NCBI GenBank assembly: GCA_963975245.1
Contig: CAXBFJ010000010.1
Location: forward strand, 92,488 to 156,487
Length of the DNA stretch: 64,000 nt
Reading direction: 5' to 3'
From: Panacagrimonas sp963975245
GTDB taxonomy: Bacteria; Pseudomonadota; Gammaproteobacteria; Nevskiales; Nevskiaceae
Shown here: piece by piece, positions 26,268-34,553 of the stretch
How positions within the stretch are numbered: the first letter of the stretch is position 1
Layout: every line of letters starts with the position of its first letter
Notes under the pieces: generated by a model
Database searches by the model: none
The model's input: the letters and a program-made list of their open reading frames with translations, nothing else
Told to the model about the DNA's origin: nothing
Made by a program: the position numbers and the translations under genes

Positions 26268-27679
26268 TGACGCTCCCAGCAGGTAACGTCGCCATGCGAC
26301 GCGTCAAACGCATCCACATGCTCGGCATTGGCGGCATTGGCATGGCCGGTATTGCCGAGGTGTTGCTCAATCTGGGTTACACCGTTTCCGGCACCGACCT
26401 CAAGAAGAGTGCAGCAACCGCGCGCCTTGAACAGCTGGGTGCGCAGGTCATGTTCGGGCACGCCGCATCCAATGCCGAAGGTGCGGATGTGATTGTCGTC
26501 TCCACTGCGGTCAAGGCCGGCAACCCGGAACTGGAATATGCGCGCGAGATGCGTATTCCCATCGTGCGCCGCGCCGAGATGCTGGCTGAACTGATGCGTT
26601 TTCGTCACGGCATTGCCATCGCCGGTACGCACGGCAAGACCAGCACAACCAGCCTAGTTGCAGCGGTGCTCGCGGAGGGCGGCTTGGATCCAACCTTCGT
26701 GGTGGGCGGCCGCGTGAAGAGTGCAGACACCAATGCACGACTGGGTGAGGGCGCTTATCTGGTGGCGGAGGCCGACGAAAGTGATGCGTCCTTCCTGCAC
26801 CTGAACCCGATGATTGCGGCGGTGACCAATGTCGACGCGGATCACCTGGAAACCTATGGCGGTGATTTCGAGAAGCTGAAGGACACCTTCGTCGAGTTTC
26901 TGCATCGCCTGCCTTTCTATGGCCTCGCGGTGCTGTGCATTGATGACCCGGTGTTGCGTGACCTGATTTCCAGAGTCGGACGGCCGGTGCTGACCTATGG
27001 CCTTTCCGACCAAGCCGATGTGCGCGCTGAAAATGTTGTTGCCAACGGACAGGGCCATGATTTTGATGTGGTCTGGCGCGATGGCACCCGGGCGGCGCTA
27101 CATCTGAATCTGCCGGGTCTACATAACGTGCTCAATGCGCTGGCCGCAGTGAGCATTGCACGCGAACTGGGCGTGAGCCTCTCCAGTATCGGCAAGGCCT
27201 TGCAGGAGTTCCAGGGCATTGACCGGCGCTGCGAAGCACACGGCTGGGTGCAGGTCGATAAGGCACGCGTGTGGCTGGTCGATGACTATGGGCATCACCC
27301 GCGTGAACTGGCGGCAACGTTCCAGGCCATGCGCGCGGCCCATCCGGACAAGCGACTGGTCGTCGCCTTTCAGCCGCATCGTTTTACGCGCACCCGCGAT
27401 CTGTTCGACGACTTCTGCGAAGTGCTCTCTAGTGTTGATGCGCTGCTGCTGCTCGAAGTCTATCCGGCAGGCGAATCGGCCATTGCCGGGGCTGATGCAC
27501 GCAGCCTTGCGCGCGGCATCCGTGCCCGTGGAAAAGTGGAGCCGGTCTATGTCTCCGCCGTTTCAGAGCTGGTTGCAGCCAGCCGAGGGGTGCTTGAGAA
27601 CGACGATCTGCTGCTGACAATTGGTGCCGGAGACGTGGGCGGCGCAGCTGCCATGTTCATGCGCGGAGACGATGCATGA
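26264..27679 (+). CDS. murC: UDP-MurNAc:L-alanine ligase
   Basis: 471 residues. MurC adds the first amino acid, L-alanine, to UDP-MurNAc. Motifs: IHMLGIGGIGMAGIAEVL (UDP-binding), IAGTHGKTSTTSLVA (P-loop), EADESDASFLHL, and DDYGHHPREL in the C-terminal domain. Two adjacent ATG codons (26264, 26267) are possible starts; the first gives the ATGA overlap with murG. Overlaps murB by 4 nt. Confidence 0.97.
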   Translation: MMTLPAGNVAMRRVKRIHMLGIGGIGMAGIAEVLLNLGYTVSGTDLKKSAATARLEQLGAQVMFGHAASNAEGADVIVVSTAVKAGNPELEYAREMRIPIVRRAEMLAELMRFRHGIAIAGTHGKTSTTSLVAAVLAEGGLDPTFVVGGRVKSADTNARLGEGAYLVAEADESDASFLHLNPMIAAVTNVDADHLETYGGDFEKLKDTFVEFLHRLPFYGLAVLCIDDPVLRDLISRVGRPVLTYGLSDQADVRAENVVANGQGHDFDVVWRDGTRAALHLNLPGLHNVLNALAAVSIARELGVSLSSIGKALQEFQGIDRRCEAHGWVQVDKARVWLVDDYGHHPRELAATFQAMRAAHPDKRLVVAFQPHRFTRTRDLFDDFCEVLSSVDALLLLEVYPAGESAIAGADARSLARGIRARGKVEPVYVSAVSELVAASRGVLENDDLLLTIGAGDVGGAAAMFMRGDDA

Positions 27680-28662
27680 ATGCGAGCAAAGACAAGAGTG
27701 CGGGAGGAAAGCGGCGTGGCGCCCAGAAGAAAGTCAGGCGCGCCACTGCACGGCCATCAGTGCCAGTCTCGCGTGGCCTGCAGGTGCCGCGCGGCGTGCT
27801 GATCGAGAATGAACCCCTGTCCCGGCACACCAGCTGGCGAGTCGGTGGGCCGGCCCTGCATTACTTCGAGCCGGCAGATCGTGATGATCTGGTGGCCTAC
27901 CTGCGCGGACTTTCAGAACAGGAGCCGCTGCTCTGGCTTGGCCTAGGCAGCAACTTGCTGGTCCGTGACGGTGGTTGGCCCGGCACCGTGATTTCTCTGC
28001 ACAAGGCGCTCGAAGGTCTAGCTGAGGCGGGTCAGCAGGAAATCTATGCCGAAGCAGGCGTTCACTGCGCGCGACTGGCCAAGTTTGCTGGCAGCAAGGC
28101 TCGCGCGGGTCTGGGCTTCATGGCCGGAATTCCCGGAACTGTCGGCGGCGCCCTGGCCATGAACGCAGGTGCCTGGGGTTCTGAGACCTGGCCGCAGGTG
28201 TCGGCGGTGGAAGTGCTTTATCGGGACGGCCGCAGTGCCTGGCTGGATGCCGCCGATTTTCATTCTTCCTATCGGCATGTGGAAACACCGACAGGCTTTG
28301 CAGGTTTTCTCGGCGCGCGTTTTCGTGTCAGTGACGATGCCGATGGCGAGCATGCGCGCATGACGCGGGAATGGCTGGCCCGACGAAAGCAAACCCAGCC
28401 GGTCGGGAAGCGCACCGCGGGCAGTACCTTCCGCAATCCGAAGGACGATCACGCCGCGCGCTTGATCGAAGATTGCGGACTCAAGGCTTATCGAATTGGC
28501 GGTGCCGAGGTGTCGACCTTGCACGCCAACTTCATCCTCACCGATGACGGCGCACGCGCTGCTGATGTGGAGCGCCTGATCAATCATGTTCGCGGCGTGG
28601 TTCTCAAGCAGCGTGGCGTTGATCTGATTCCTGAAGTGCGCATCGTCGGAGACGCCAAATGA
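27676..28662 (+). CDS. murB: UDP-N-acetylenolpyruvoylglucosamine reductase
   Basis: 328 residues. MurB is an FAD enzyme that reduces the enolpyruvyl group to lactyl, giving UDP-MurNAc. Motifs: LSRHTSWRVGGPA, LGLGSNLLVRDGG (FAD-binding), GIPGTVGGALAMNAGAWG, GSTFRNP with the proton-donor Ser, and LIPEVRIVG with the catalytic Glu. The first ~35 residues are a basic tail rich in Lys, Arg and Ala that is not part of the catalytic fold. murB is inside the dcw cluster here, unlike E. coli and Pseudomonas. ATGA overlaps at both ends. Confidence 0.96.
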   Translation: MNASKDKSAGGKRRGAQKKVRRATARPSVPVSRGLQVPRGVLIENEPLSRHTSWRVGGPALHYFEPADRDDLVAYLRGLSEQEPLLWLGLGSNLLVRDGGWPGTVISLHKALEGLAEAGQQEIYAEAGVHCARLAKFAGSKARAGLGFMAGIPGTVGGALAMNAGAWGSETWPQVSAVEVLYRDGRSAWLDAADFHSSYRHVETPTGFAGFLGARFRVSDDADGEHARMTREWLARRKQTQPVGKRTAGSTFRNPKDDHAARLIEDCGLKAYRIGGAEVSTLHANFILTDDGARAADVERLINHVRGVVLKQRGVDLIPEVRIVGDAK

Positions 28663-29633
28663 GCGCGTCCAGAGTCGTGGTCCAGGATCCGGCCGCTTTC
28701 GGCAAGGTGGCCGTGCTTATGGGTGGGTGGTCAGCCGAACGAGAGGTGTCCCTGTGGAGCGGCAAGGCGGTACTTGAGGCTCTGAAGGCGAGACAGGTGG
28801 ATGCCCACGGCGTTGATGCGCAGCGCGACAACCTGCCTTTGCTCAAGCAACAGGGTTTCGCACGGGCATTCAACATCGTGCATGGCACGGGCGGTGAGGA
28901 CGGTATCTTGCGAGCGGTCATGGACCTGATCGAGATGCCGTGTACCGGCAGCGGGGTATTGGCCTCGGCGCTGGCCATGGACAAATTACGCACCAAACGG
29001 GTGTGGCAGGCCGAAGGTTTGCCGACCCCGGATTTCCTGCAAGTGAGCGATGAAACCTCCTTGCGTGAAGCCGCCCTCAAGCTGGGTTATCCGCTGATCA
29101 TCAAGCCCTCGGCTGAAGGTTCCAGTGTCGGGATCAGCAAAGTTCGCTGCGAGGCAGAGCTGATGCCCGCGTTCGGGCTGGCGCGCGGCGGCAAGATTGG
29201 CACTGCGGTTATGGCGGAACGGTTTATCGACAGTGGCGATCAGCGCGCCGAATACACCGCCGGCGTTCTAGCCAGCCAGAGCCTGCCGATCGTGCGCATT
29301 GAGCCCGATGGTGAGTTTTATGACTACAACGCCAAATACGTTTCTGACAAAACCCAATACCACTGCCCGGCGGGTCTGACGCCAGCCTCTGAAGCCCAGC
29401 TGCGGTCACTCTGTTTGAAGGCATTTAATGCAATCGGTGCCAGCGGTTGGGGGCGAATTGATTTCATGCTGGATAGGCAGGACCGACCCTGGCTGATCGA
29501 GGCCAATCTCGTGCCCGGCATGACGTCTCATTCGCTGGTGCCAATGGCTGCACGCGAAGCAGGCATAAGTTTCCAGAGTCTGTGCTGGAACATCCTTGAA
29601 ACCTCGATGGCCGAACCCGGTTCTGCCTCATGA
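28659..29633 (+). CDS. ddl: D-alanine-D-alanine ligase
   Basis: 324 residues, ATP-grasp fold. Ddl joins two D-alanines to give the dipeptide that MurF adds. Motifs: VAVLMGGWSAEREVSLWSG at the N-terminus, IKPSAEGSSVGISK (ATP-binding loop), YNAKYVSDKTQYHCPA and EANLVPGMTSHSLVP (metal and active-site Asn/Glu). It corresponds to the DdlB position of other gammaproteobacteria. ATGA overlaps with murB and ftsQ. Confidence 0.96.
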   Translation: MSASRVVVQDPAAFGKVAVLMGGWSAEREVSLWSGKAVLEALKARQVDAHGVDAQRDNLPLLKQQGFARAFNIVHGTGGEDGILRAVMDLIEMPCTGSGVLASALAMDKLRTKRVWQAEGLPTPDFLQVSDETSLREAALKLGYPLIIKPSAEGSSVGISKVRCEAELMPAFGLARGGKIGTAVMAERFIDSGDQRAEYTAGVLASQSLPIVRIEPDGEFYDYNAKYVSDKTQYHCPAGLTPASEAQLRSLCLKAFNAIGASGWGRIDFMLDRQDRPWLIEANLVPGMTSHSLVPMAAREAGISFQSLCWNILETSMAEPGSAS

Positions 29634-30382
29634 GTGCGAGCATCGCGATGACGTCAAGCGCCAACGGCCAGTTTCAGATTGATGTGTTGCGTAGCCTGGT
29701 GGTCGTTCTGCTGGTGCTGGGCGCGCTCATTGGCCTTTACCTGATGGCACCACTGGAAGCGCCGCTGACCCGGCTAGAGATTCGCGGCAGTTTTGAAAAG
29801 CTCCAGCCCCAGGATGTGCGCCGTGCTGCTGAAGCCGAGATCGAGGCGGGATTTTTTGCAGCAGATCTTGAGGCCATTCATGACGCAGTCGCCGCATTGC
29901 CGTGGGTGGCGCGTGTCAAGGTTGATCGCAGGTGGCCCGGCGTCGTTGCGCTGCAAGTCTGGGAGCGGCAGGCCGTTGCGCGCTGGAATGAGAAGAGCGT
30001 TCTGGATGAGCGGTCTCAGTCATTCAAGCCGCGTGCCGCAGAGATTCCAACCGGACTGCCACAGCTGGCGGGCCGTGCGGGTCAGGAGACGGAAGTCTTG
30101 CAGACCTGGCAGCGTCTTTCTGCAGCGCTACGCGGTACGCCCTTGGAGCTGGAATCACTAAAGCTGGACGAACGCGGTCAGTGGCAGGCGCGTACACGCA
30201 GCGACATCGAATTGCGATTTGGACAGGCATTGCCGGATGAGCGTCTTCCGGTTTTGCAGAGCGCCGGACTACCGGCACTCGATGGACGCTGGCAGCTGGT
30301 CCAGTACATCGATCTTCGTTACACAAACGGGTTTGCCGTTGGCTGGAAAGACCAGTCGCAAACCGAGGGAGCAGCACAATGA
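29630..30382 (+). CDS. ftsQ: Cell division protein FtsQ
   Basis: 250 residues. FtsQ is the scaffold of the FtsQLB divisome complex. A short cytoplasmic N-terminus is followed by one TM helix (SLVVVLLVLGALIGLYLM), then a POTRA domain (LTRLEIRGSFEKLQPQDVRR to WVARVKVDRRWPGVVALQVW) and the FtsQ beta domain (WNEKSVLDERSQSFKP, LPQLAGRAGQE). The POTRA/beta order and position between ddl and ftsA make the call firm despite low sequence conservation in the family. Confidence 0.93.
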   Translation: MSASIAMTSSANGQFQIDVLRSLVVVLLVLGALIGLYLMAPLEAPLTRLEIRGSFEKLQPQDVRRAAEAEIEAGFFAADLEAIHDAVAALPWVARVKVDRRWPGVVALQVWERQAVARWNEKSVLDERSQSFKPRAAEIPTGLPQLAGRAGQETEVLQTWQRLSAALRGTPLELESLKLDERGQWQARTRSDIELRFGQALPDERLPVLQSAGLPALDGRWQLVQYIDLRYTNGFAVGWKDQSQTEGAAQ

Positions 30383-31611
30383 GCAAGAGAGAAACCCGCA
30401 ATCTGCTGATGACCCTGGACGTCGGAACGTCCAAGGTTGTCTGCGTTATCGGCGAGATGATGCAGGGTGGAAAAGTGGAAGTGGTTGGCTTCGGTCAACA
30501 ACCTTCACGCGGCCTGAAACGCGGTGTTGTCATCAACATGGACGCCACGGTTCAGTCGATCCGCCGTGCGGTGGAAGAAGCCGAGATGATGGCCAATGCG
30601 CGCGTGCAGAACGTGTATGTGGGTCTGTCCGGTGCGCACATCAAGAGCCAGAACTCAGTCGGTGTGGTGCCGGTGAGTTCGCGCGAGGTTTCGCATCGTG
30701 ATGTGGAGAAAGTCATCGAGGCGGGGCGCGCCATCGCGATTCCTGCCGATCAGAAAGTAATCCATGTTCTGCCGCAGGAATTTGTCCTCGATAATCAGGA
30801 AGGCATCTTGCGTCCGGAAGGCATGTTTGGCGTGCGGCTGGAAGCCAAGGTGCACATCGTCACCGGCTCGATGTCAGCGGCGCAGAACCTGCAGAAGTGC
30901 GTGGAGTCCTGCGGACTGCACGTCGAAAAACTCTGCCTGCAGCACATCGCGTCCAGCATGGCGGTGCTGCTTCCCGACGAGAAGGACCTGGGCATCTGCA
31001 TGGTTGATATCGGCGGCGGTACTTCGGACATCGCGGTGTTTCGCGGCGGCTCGGTGCGACATACAGCCGCACTGCCCATCGCCGGCGAGCAGGTCACCAA
31101 TGACATCAGCGTGGCATTCCGCACCCCGACCCAGGCGGCGGAAGAAATCAAGGTCAAATACGGTTGCGCTCTGCCGCAGCTGATCGAGACCGACGAAGAG
31201 ATTGAAGTGCCGAGCGTGGCCGATGGCACGCCGCGGCGTTTGTCACGCAAGACTTTGGCTGAAGTGATCCGTCCGCGCTACGAAGAGCTGTTCCGATTCG
31301 TGCGCAAGGAACTGCATCGGGCGGATTGGTATGACGGTATCGCGGGTGGCGTGGTGCTGACCGGCGCCGCATCAATGATGCCGGGTGTGCCGGAGTTGGC
31401 TGAAGAAGTATTTGAGGTTCCGACCCGGCTTGGGCATCCGCACGACGTCGGCGGTTCGCGCGATGTGGCGGGAAGTCCGGCATATGCCACTGCCGTAGGA
31501 CTGCTGCTTTACGCGCGCTCACAAAACCAGACGAGAGTCCCAAGCGGTGACCCGCGTGGCGTTGCTTATTGGGCCGAGCGCATGAGCACCTGGTTCAAGG
31601 GCAATTTCTGA
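30379..31611 (+). CDS. ftsA: Cell division protein FtsA
   Basis: 410 residues, actin-like ATPase that tethers FtsZ to the membrane. Motifs: LMTLDVGTSKVVCVIGE (phosphate 1), MVDIGGGTSDIAVFRGG (phosphate 2), GGVVLTGAASMMPGVPEL (adenosine), and a C-terminal amphipathic end (YWAERMSTWFKGNF) matching the membrane-targeting helix. It ends the run of 4-nt overlaps; 250 bp with its own promoter signals separates it from ftsZ. Confidence 0.97.
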   Translation: MSKRETRNLLMTLDVGTSKVVCVIGEMMQGGKVEVVGFGQQPSRGLKRGVVINMDATVQSIRRAVEEAEMMANARVQNVYVGLSGAHIKSQNSVGVVPVSSREVSHRDVEKVIEAGRAIAIPADQKVIHVLPQEFVLDNQEGILRPEGMFGVRLEAKVHIVTGSMSAAQNLQKCVESCGLHVEKLCLQHIASSMAVLLPDEKDLGICMVDIGGGTSDIAVFRGGSVRHTAALPIAGEQVTNDISVAFRTPTQAAEEIKVKYGCALPQLIETDEEIEVPSVADGTPRRLSRKTLAEVIRPRYEELFRFVRKELHRADWYDGIAGGVVLTGAASMMPGVPELAEEVFEVPTRLGHPHDVGGSRDVAGSPAYATAVGLLLYARSQNQTRVPSGDPRGVAYWAERMSTWFKGNF

Positions 31612-31698
31612 TTCGGGCGGTGAGCGATGTGACAAACGGGCGAGGAAAAAGACAGGCAGGAAGCGCGGGAAATTCAGTTTGAAAAGAGACGGAAATAT

Positions 31699-31785
31699 TT
31701 TGTGATAACTGTTGCAATTGTTTTGTCAAGTAGTACAATTCCAAACAGTTGAACTTAATCGCAAAATCTAATCTGTTATCACAAA
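31699..31785 (+). promoter_or_regulatory. ftsZ promoter region with nested dyads
   Basis: AT-rich spacer. A promoter-like pair TTGCAA (31712-31717) and TACAAT (31734-31739) with a 16-bp spacer would start transcription near 31746. Around it are three inverted repeats: TTTGTGATAAC (31699-31709) with GTTATCACAAA (31775-31785), AACTGTT (31707-31713) with AACAGTT (31744-31750), and AATTGT (31716-31721) with ACAATT (31735-31740). The symmetric layout suggests a regulator-binding region; which regulator is unknown. Confidence 0.5.
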
Positions 31786-31861
31786 TGCAGTGGCGATTTT
31801 CAGCTGCAGAAACATTTAGACAAGACGACATCAACTTTTCGATTCAAGGGCGGAGGTCACC

Positions 31862-33085
31862 ATGAACATGCGTACAAATGAGCTATACGAGATCGTTGAC
31901 GGGCAACCCATGGACGCGGTTATTCGCGTCATCGGCGTGGGCGGCGGCGGCTGCAACTCGGTCAATGAAATGGTCATGGCTGAGATCGAGGGTGTTGAGC
32001 TGATTGCAGCCAACACGGATCGCAAGCACCTGGAAAAGTGCAAGACCACCAACATCATGCAGCTGGGGCCGCGTTGCTCACGCGGTCTGGGTGCAGGCAG
32101 CGATCCCATGCGCGGTCGTGAGGCGGCGGCTGAATCCCGCGACCTGATTCGCGAAATGATTGAAGGTACCGACCTTCTCTTTATCTGCGCAGGCATGGGT
32201 GGCGGCACCGGCACCGGCGCCGCACCGGTGATTGCTGAAATTGCCAAGGAAATGGAAATCCTGACCGTTGCGGTCGTCACCAAGCCTTATGCCTTCGAGC
32301 CGCCCAAGCGTCGCGGTGTTGCTGAACGCGGTCTGGCTGAGCTGCGCAACCTGGTGGATTCCCTGATCGTGATCCCCAACGAAAAACTGCAGCTGGTACT
32401 GCCGGAAGACATGACGGTGGTGGAATGTCATAAGAAGGCTGACGAAGTGCTCAAGAATGCTGTGCAAGGCATCTCCGGCATCATCACCAGCCCCGGTGAA
32501 ATCAGTGTCGACTTCGCGGACGTGCGCACGGTGATGTCCAACCGCGGCATGGCGATGATGGGCATTGGTGTGGGTTCTGGCGAAGCACGCGCGATAGAGG
32601 CTGTTGAAGCAGCGCTGTCCTGCCCGCTGATCGACGACATCGAACTGCATGATGCCAAGGGCATTTTGGTCACCCTGGCGCACAGCGGTTCGCTCAAGAA
32701 GAAGGAGCTCACCCTGGTCATGGAGCGCGTGGGTCAAATCGGCAATGATGAAGTCGACATGAAGTTCGGCATCAGCATTGACGAGTCCATGGGTGAAGAC
32801 CTGCGCGTCACCGTTGTGGCAACCGGTCTGGGTTCCAAGGCTGCAGCTGCCGCTGATCGTCAGCGCGAAGCCGAAGAGAATCGCAAGGTCGTCAATATCA
32901 ACCAGCCTCGCAACGAGCCGGCCATTCCGCCGCTCATCGGGCCCGCTGATATTGACTACGAAACCCCTGCAATCAACCGCGAAAGAAAGGTGGCCAACGG
33001 TGGTAGCAGCGCGCCGAGCTGGCTGAACCAGCTCGACGAAAGTGTGCTGAATATCCCGACTTTCCTGCGACAACAGGCTGATTAA
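31862..33085 (+). CDS. ftsZ: Cell division GTPase FtsZ
   Basis: 407 residues, tubulin-like GTPase that forms the Z-ring. Motifs: VIGVGGGGCNSVNEM, the tubulin signature GGGTGTGAAP (near residue 113), T7 loop region ISVDFADVRTVM, and the C-terminal peptide LNIPTFLRQQAD, which binds FtsA and ZipA. A variable linker (about residues 320-390) precedes it. GGAGG at 31852-31856 gives an excellent ribosome site for the ATG at 31862. Unlike its neighbours it is well separated from the upstream gene and probably has its own promoter. Confidence 0.99.
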   Translation: MNMRTNELYEIVDGQPMDAVIRVIGVGGGGCNSVNEMVMAEIEGVELIAANTDRKHLEKCKTTNIMQLGPRCSRGLGAGSDPMRGREAAAESRDLIREMIEGTDLLFICAGMGGGTGTGAAPVIAEIAKEMEILTVAVVTKPYAFEPPKRRGVAERGLAELRNLVDSLIVIPNEKLQLVLPEDMTVVECHKKADEVLKNAVQGISGIITSPGEISVDFADVRTVMSNRGMAMMGIGVGSGEARAIEAVEAALSCPLIDDIELHDAKGILVTLAHSGSLKKKELTLVMERVGQIGNDEVDMKFGISIDESMGEDLRVTVVATGLGSKAAAAADRQREAEENRKVVNINQPRNEPAIPPLIGPADIDYETPAINRERKVANGGSSAPSWLNQLDESVLNIPTFLRQQAD

Positions 33086-33129
33086 GCGGGTCCAGCGGCC
33101 ATGTGCCGTCCGGAACCGATGCTAAAATT

Positions 33130-33171
33130 GTGGGTCGGACCCTGACGAACCTGTTTCTCAGGGCCGCCCAC
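33130..33171 (+). promoter_or_regulatory. Stem-loop in the lpxC leader
   Basis: GTGGG-CGG-CCCTGA (33130-33145, with single-base bulges at 33135 and 33139) pairs with TCAGGG-CCG-CCCAC (33158-33171 minus none), leaving a 12-nt loop. It lies 24 nt before the lpxC ATG. There is no T-run after it, so it is not a typical terminator. A TAAAAT -10-like hexamer is at 33123-33128 but has no clear -35. Confidence 0.55.
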
Positions 33172-33194
33172 TTGATCCTTCCAGTTCCCAGCGC

Positions 33195-34115
33195 ATGGTC
33201 AGACAACGCACCCTGAAAAGAGCGGTTCGCGCCGCCGGCATCGGACTGCATTCCGGCAGCCGCGTCTTCATGTCGCTGCTGCCGGCCGGTCCTGACACCG
33301 GAATCATTTTCAGGCGTGTGGATCTGACGCCGGCCGTGGAAGTGCCGGGCGATGCGTCCCTGATTCGAGAAACAACCTTGTCCAGCACGCTGATCAAGGA
33401 TGACGGGACCAAGGTCGCAACGATTGAGCACCTGATGTCTGCCCTTGCGGGTCTGGGCATCGACAACTGCGTGGTGGAGCTGTCATCGGCGGAAACGCCC
33501 ATCATGGACGGCAGTGCAAGCCCGTTCGTGTTCCTGATCCAGTCTGCCGGAATCCACGAACAGGACGCGCCCAAGAAGTTCATCCGAATTCTCCAGCCTG
33601 TGCAGGTGGAAGAAGAGGACAAGTTCGCCCGATTCGAGCGCTTCGACGGCTTCCGTCTGAGCTTCAGCGTGGAATTCAAGCACCCGGTCTTCAAGTCTGG
33701 AACGCAGTCAGCCGTGGTGGATTTCTCTTCAACGACCTACGTTCAGGAAGTGGCGCGGGCAAGAACTTTTGGCTTCATGCGCGAGCTTGATCAGCTCCGG
33801 GCCAATAACCTTGGGCTGGGCGCTAGTCTGGACAACGTAGTGGCGCTGGACGAATTCCGCATCGTCAATCATGACGGTCTGCGTTACGAGGACGAGCTGG
33901 TCCGGCACAAGATTCTGGATGCCATCGGTGACCTCTACTTGGCCGGGCATAGCATTATCGGGGCCTACACCGCCCACAAATCCGGGCACGGACTCAATAA
34001 CAAGCTCCTGCGCAAGCTGCTGGCAGACCCTGAGGCCTGGGAAATCGTCACATTTGAAGACGAGCAGCGTGGCGCCCCAATCGCCTATGTAAGAGGCGCT
34101 CTGGCAGGCGCCTGA
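33195..34115 (+). CDS. lpxC: UDP-3-O-acyl-GlcNAc deacetylase
   Basis: 306 residues. LpxC carries out the committed step of lipid A synthesis, a zinc-dependent deacetylation. The zinc ligands are present: H79 (TIEHLMSALAG), H238 and D242 (VRHKILDAIGD), and the catalytic H265 (HKSGHGLNN). Numbering matches the E. coli enzyme. N-terminus RQRTLKRAVRAAGIGLHSG is the conserved substrate-binding region. Position directly after ftsZ is the usual gammaproteobacterial one. The C-terminus lacks an obvious degradation tail beyond RGALAGA. Confidence 0.98.
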   Translation: MVRQRTLKRAVRAAGIGLHSGSRVFMSLLPAGPDTGIIFRRVDLTPAVEVPGDASLIRETTLSSTLIKDDGTKVATIEHLMSALAGLGIDNCVVELSSAETPIMDGSASPFVFLIQSAGIHEQDAPKKFIRILQPVQVEEEDKFARFERFDGFRLSFSVEFKHPVFKSGTQSAVVDFSSTTYVQEVARARTFGFMRELDQLRANNLGLGASLDNVVALDEFRIVNHDGLRYEDELVRHKILDAIGDLYLAGHSIIGAYTAHKSGHGLNNKLLRKLLADPEAWEIVTFEDEQRGAPIAYVRGALAGA

Positions 34116-34217
34116 GGCGTTTTCCGAGCGCCATGTGCCAAGAATGGCACTTTCGACCACGCCCAGGGGCTGGTCAATCCTTGCGCAACTTCGATCGCCG
34201 AAAGTAAGCTTGGGCGT

Positions 34218-34553
34218 TCAGCGCCGTGGTTTGACCTTGATCTCTAGTCGATAGACGTCAAATCCGTGGTGCTGCCGAAGGTGTTCGAGCAGGTCTTCGC
34301 GCTGGTAGCGAAGCCGGGTCGTCGCCGCAGCGTTATCTGAAAATACAACCAGGGTTTCAGCGCGCAGGTTGGCAACGCGGACACTTTGCTGTTCGCTGTC
34401 GCCCAGCCACGCGCTCACGGCATCGTCCAGCTCACGAATCTGACGGACGAGGTCGAACAGATTTTCGAGCTTTCCCGGCTGCGCCTGCAGCCGACCATGC
34501 AGCAGCGCGGGTTCCGCGTTTGTTTTGATTTGACCGGAGTTCCTGCGTCCCAT
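34218..34553 (-). CDS. DciA-like protein (DUF721)
   Basis: 111 residues from the ATG at 34553; an alternative ATG at 34562 adds three residues. DUF721/DciA proteins load the replicative helicase DnaB in bacteria lacking DnaC, and this locus (between lpxC and the M23 peptidase) holds a DUF721 gene in Pseudomonas. Seen in sequence: an N-terminal basic segment, a helical middle (LENLFDLVRQIRELDDAVSAW), then a beta-rich C-terminal part (VRVANLRAETLVVFSDNAAA, LRYQREDLLEHLR) ending in VKPRR. The family call rests on position and this pattern, so it is moderate. The start codon shares a CATG with the divergent gene. Confidence 0.7.
   Translation of the reverse strand: MGRRNSGQIKTNAEPALLHGRLQAQPGKLENLFDLVRQIRELDDAVSAWLGDSEQQSVRVANLRAETLVVFSDNAAATTRLRYQREDLLEHLRQHHGFDVYRLEIKVKPRR

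Noticed and set aside
31775..31785. DnaA box in the ftsA-ftsZ spacer
   Set aside because: GTTATCACAAA differs from TTATNCACA in key positions, and the paired copy points to a palindromic regulator instead.
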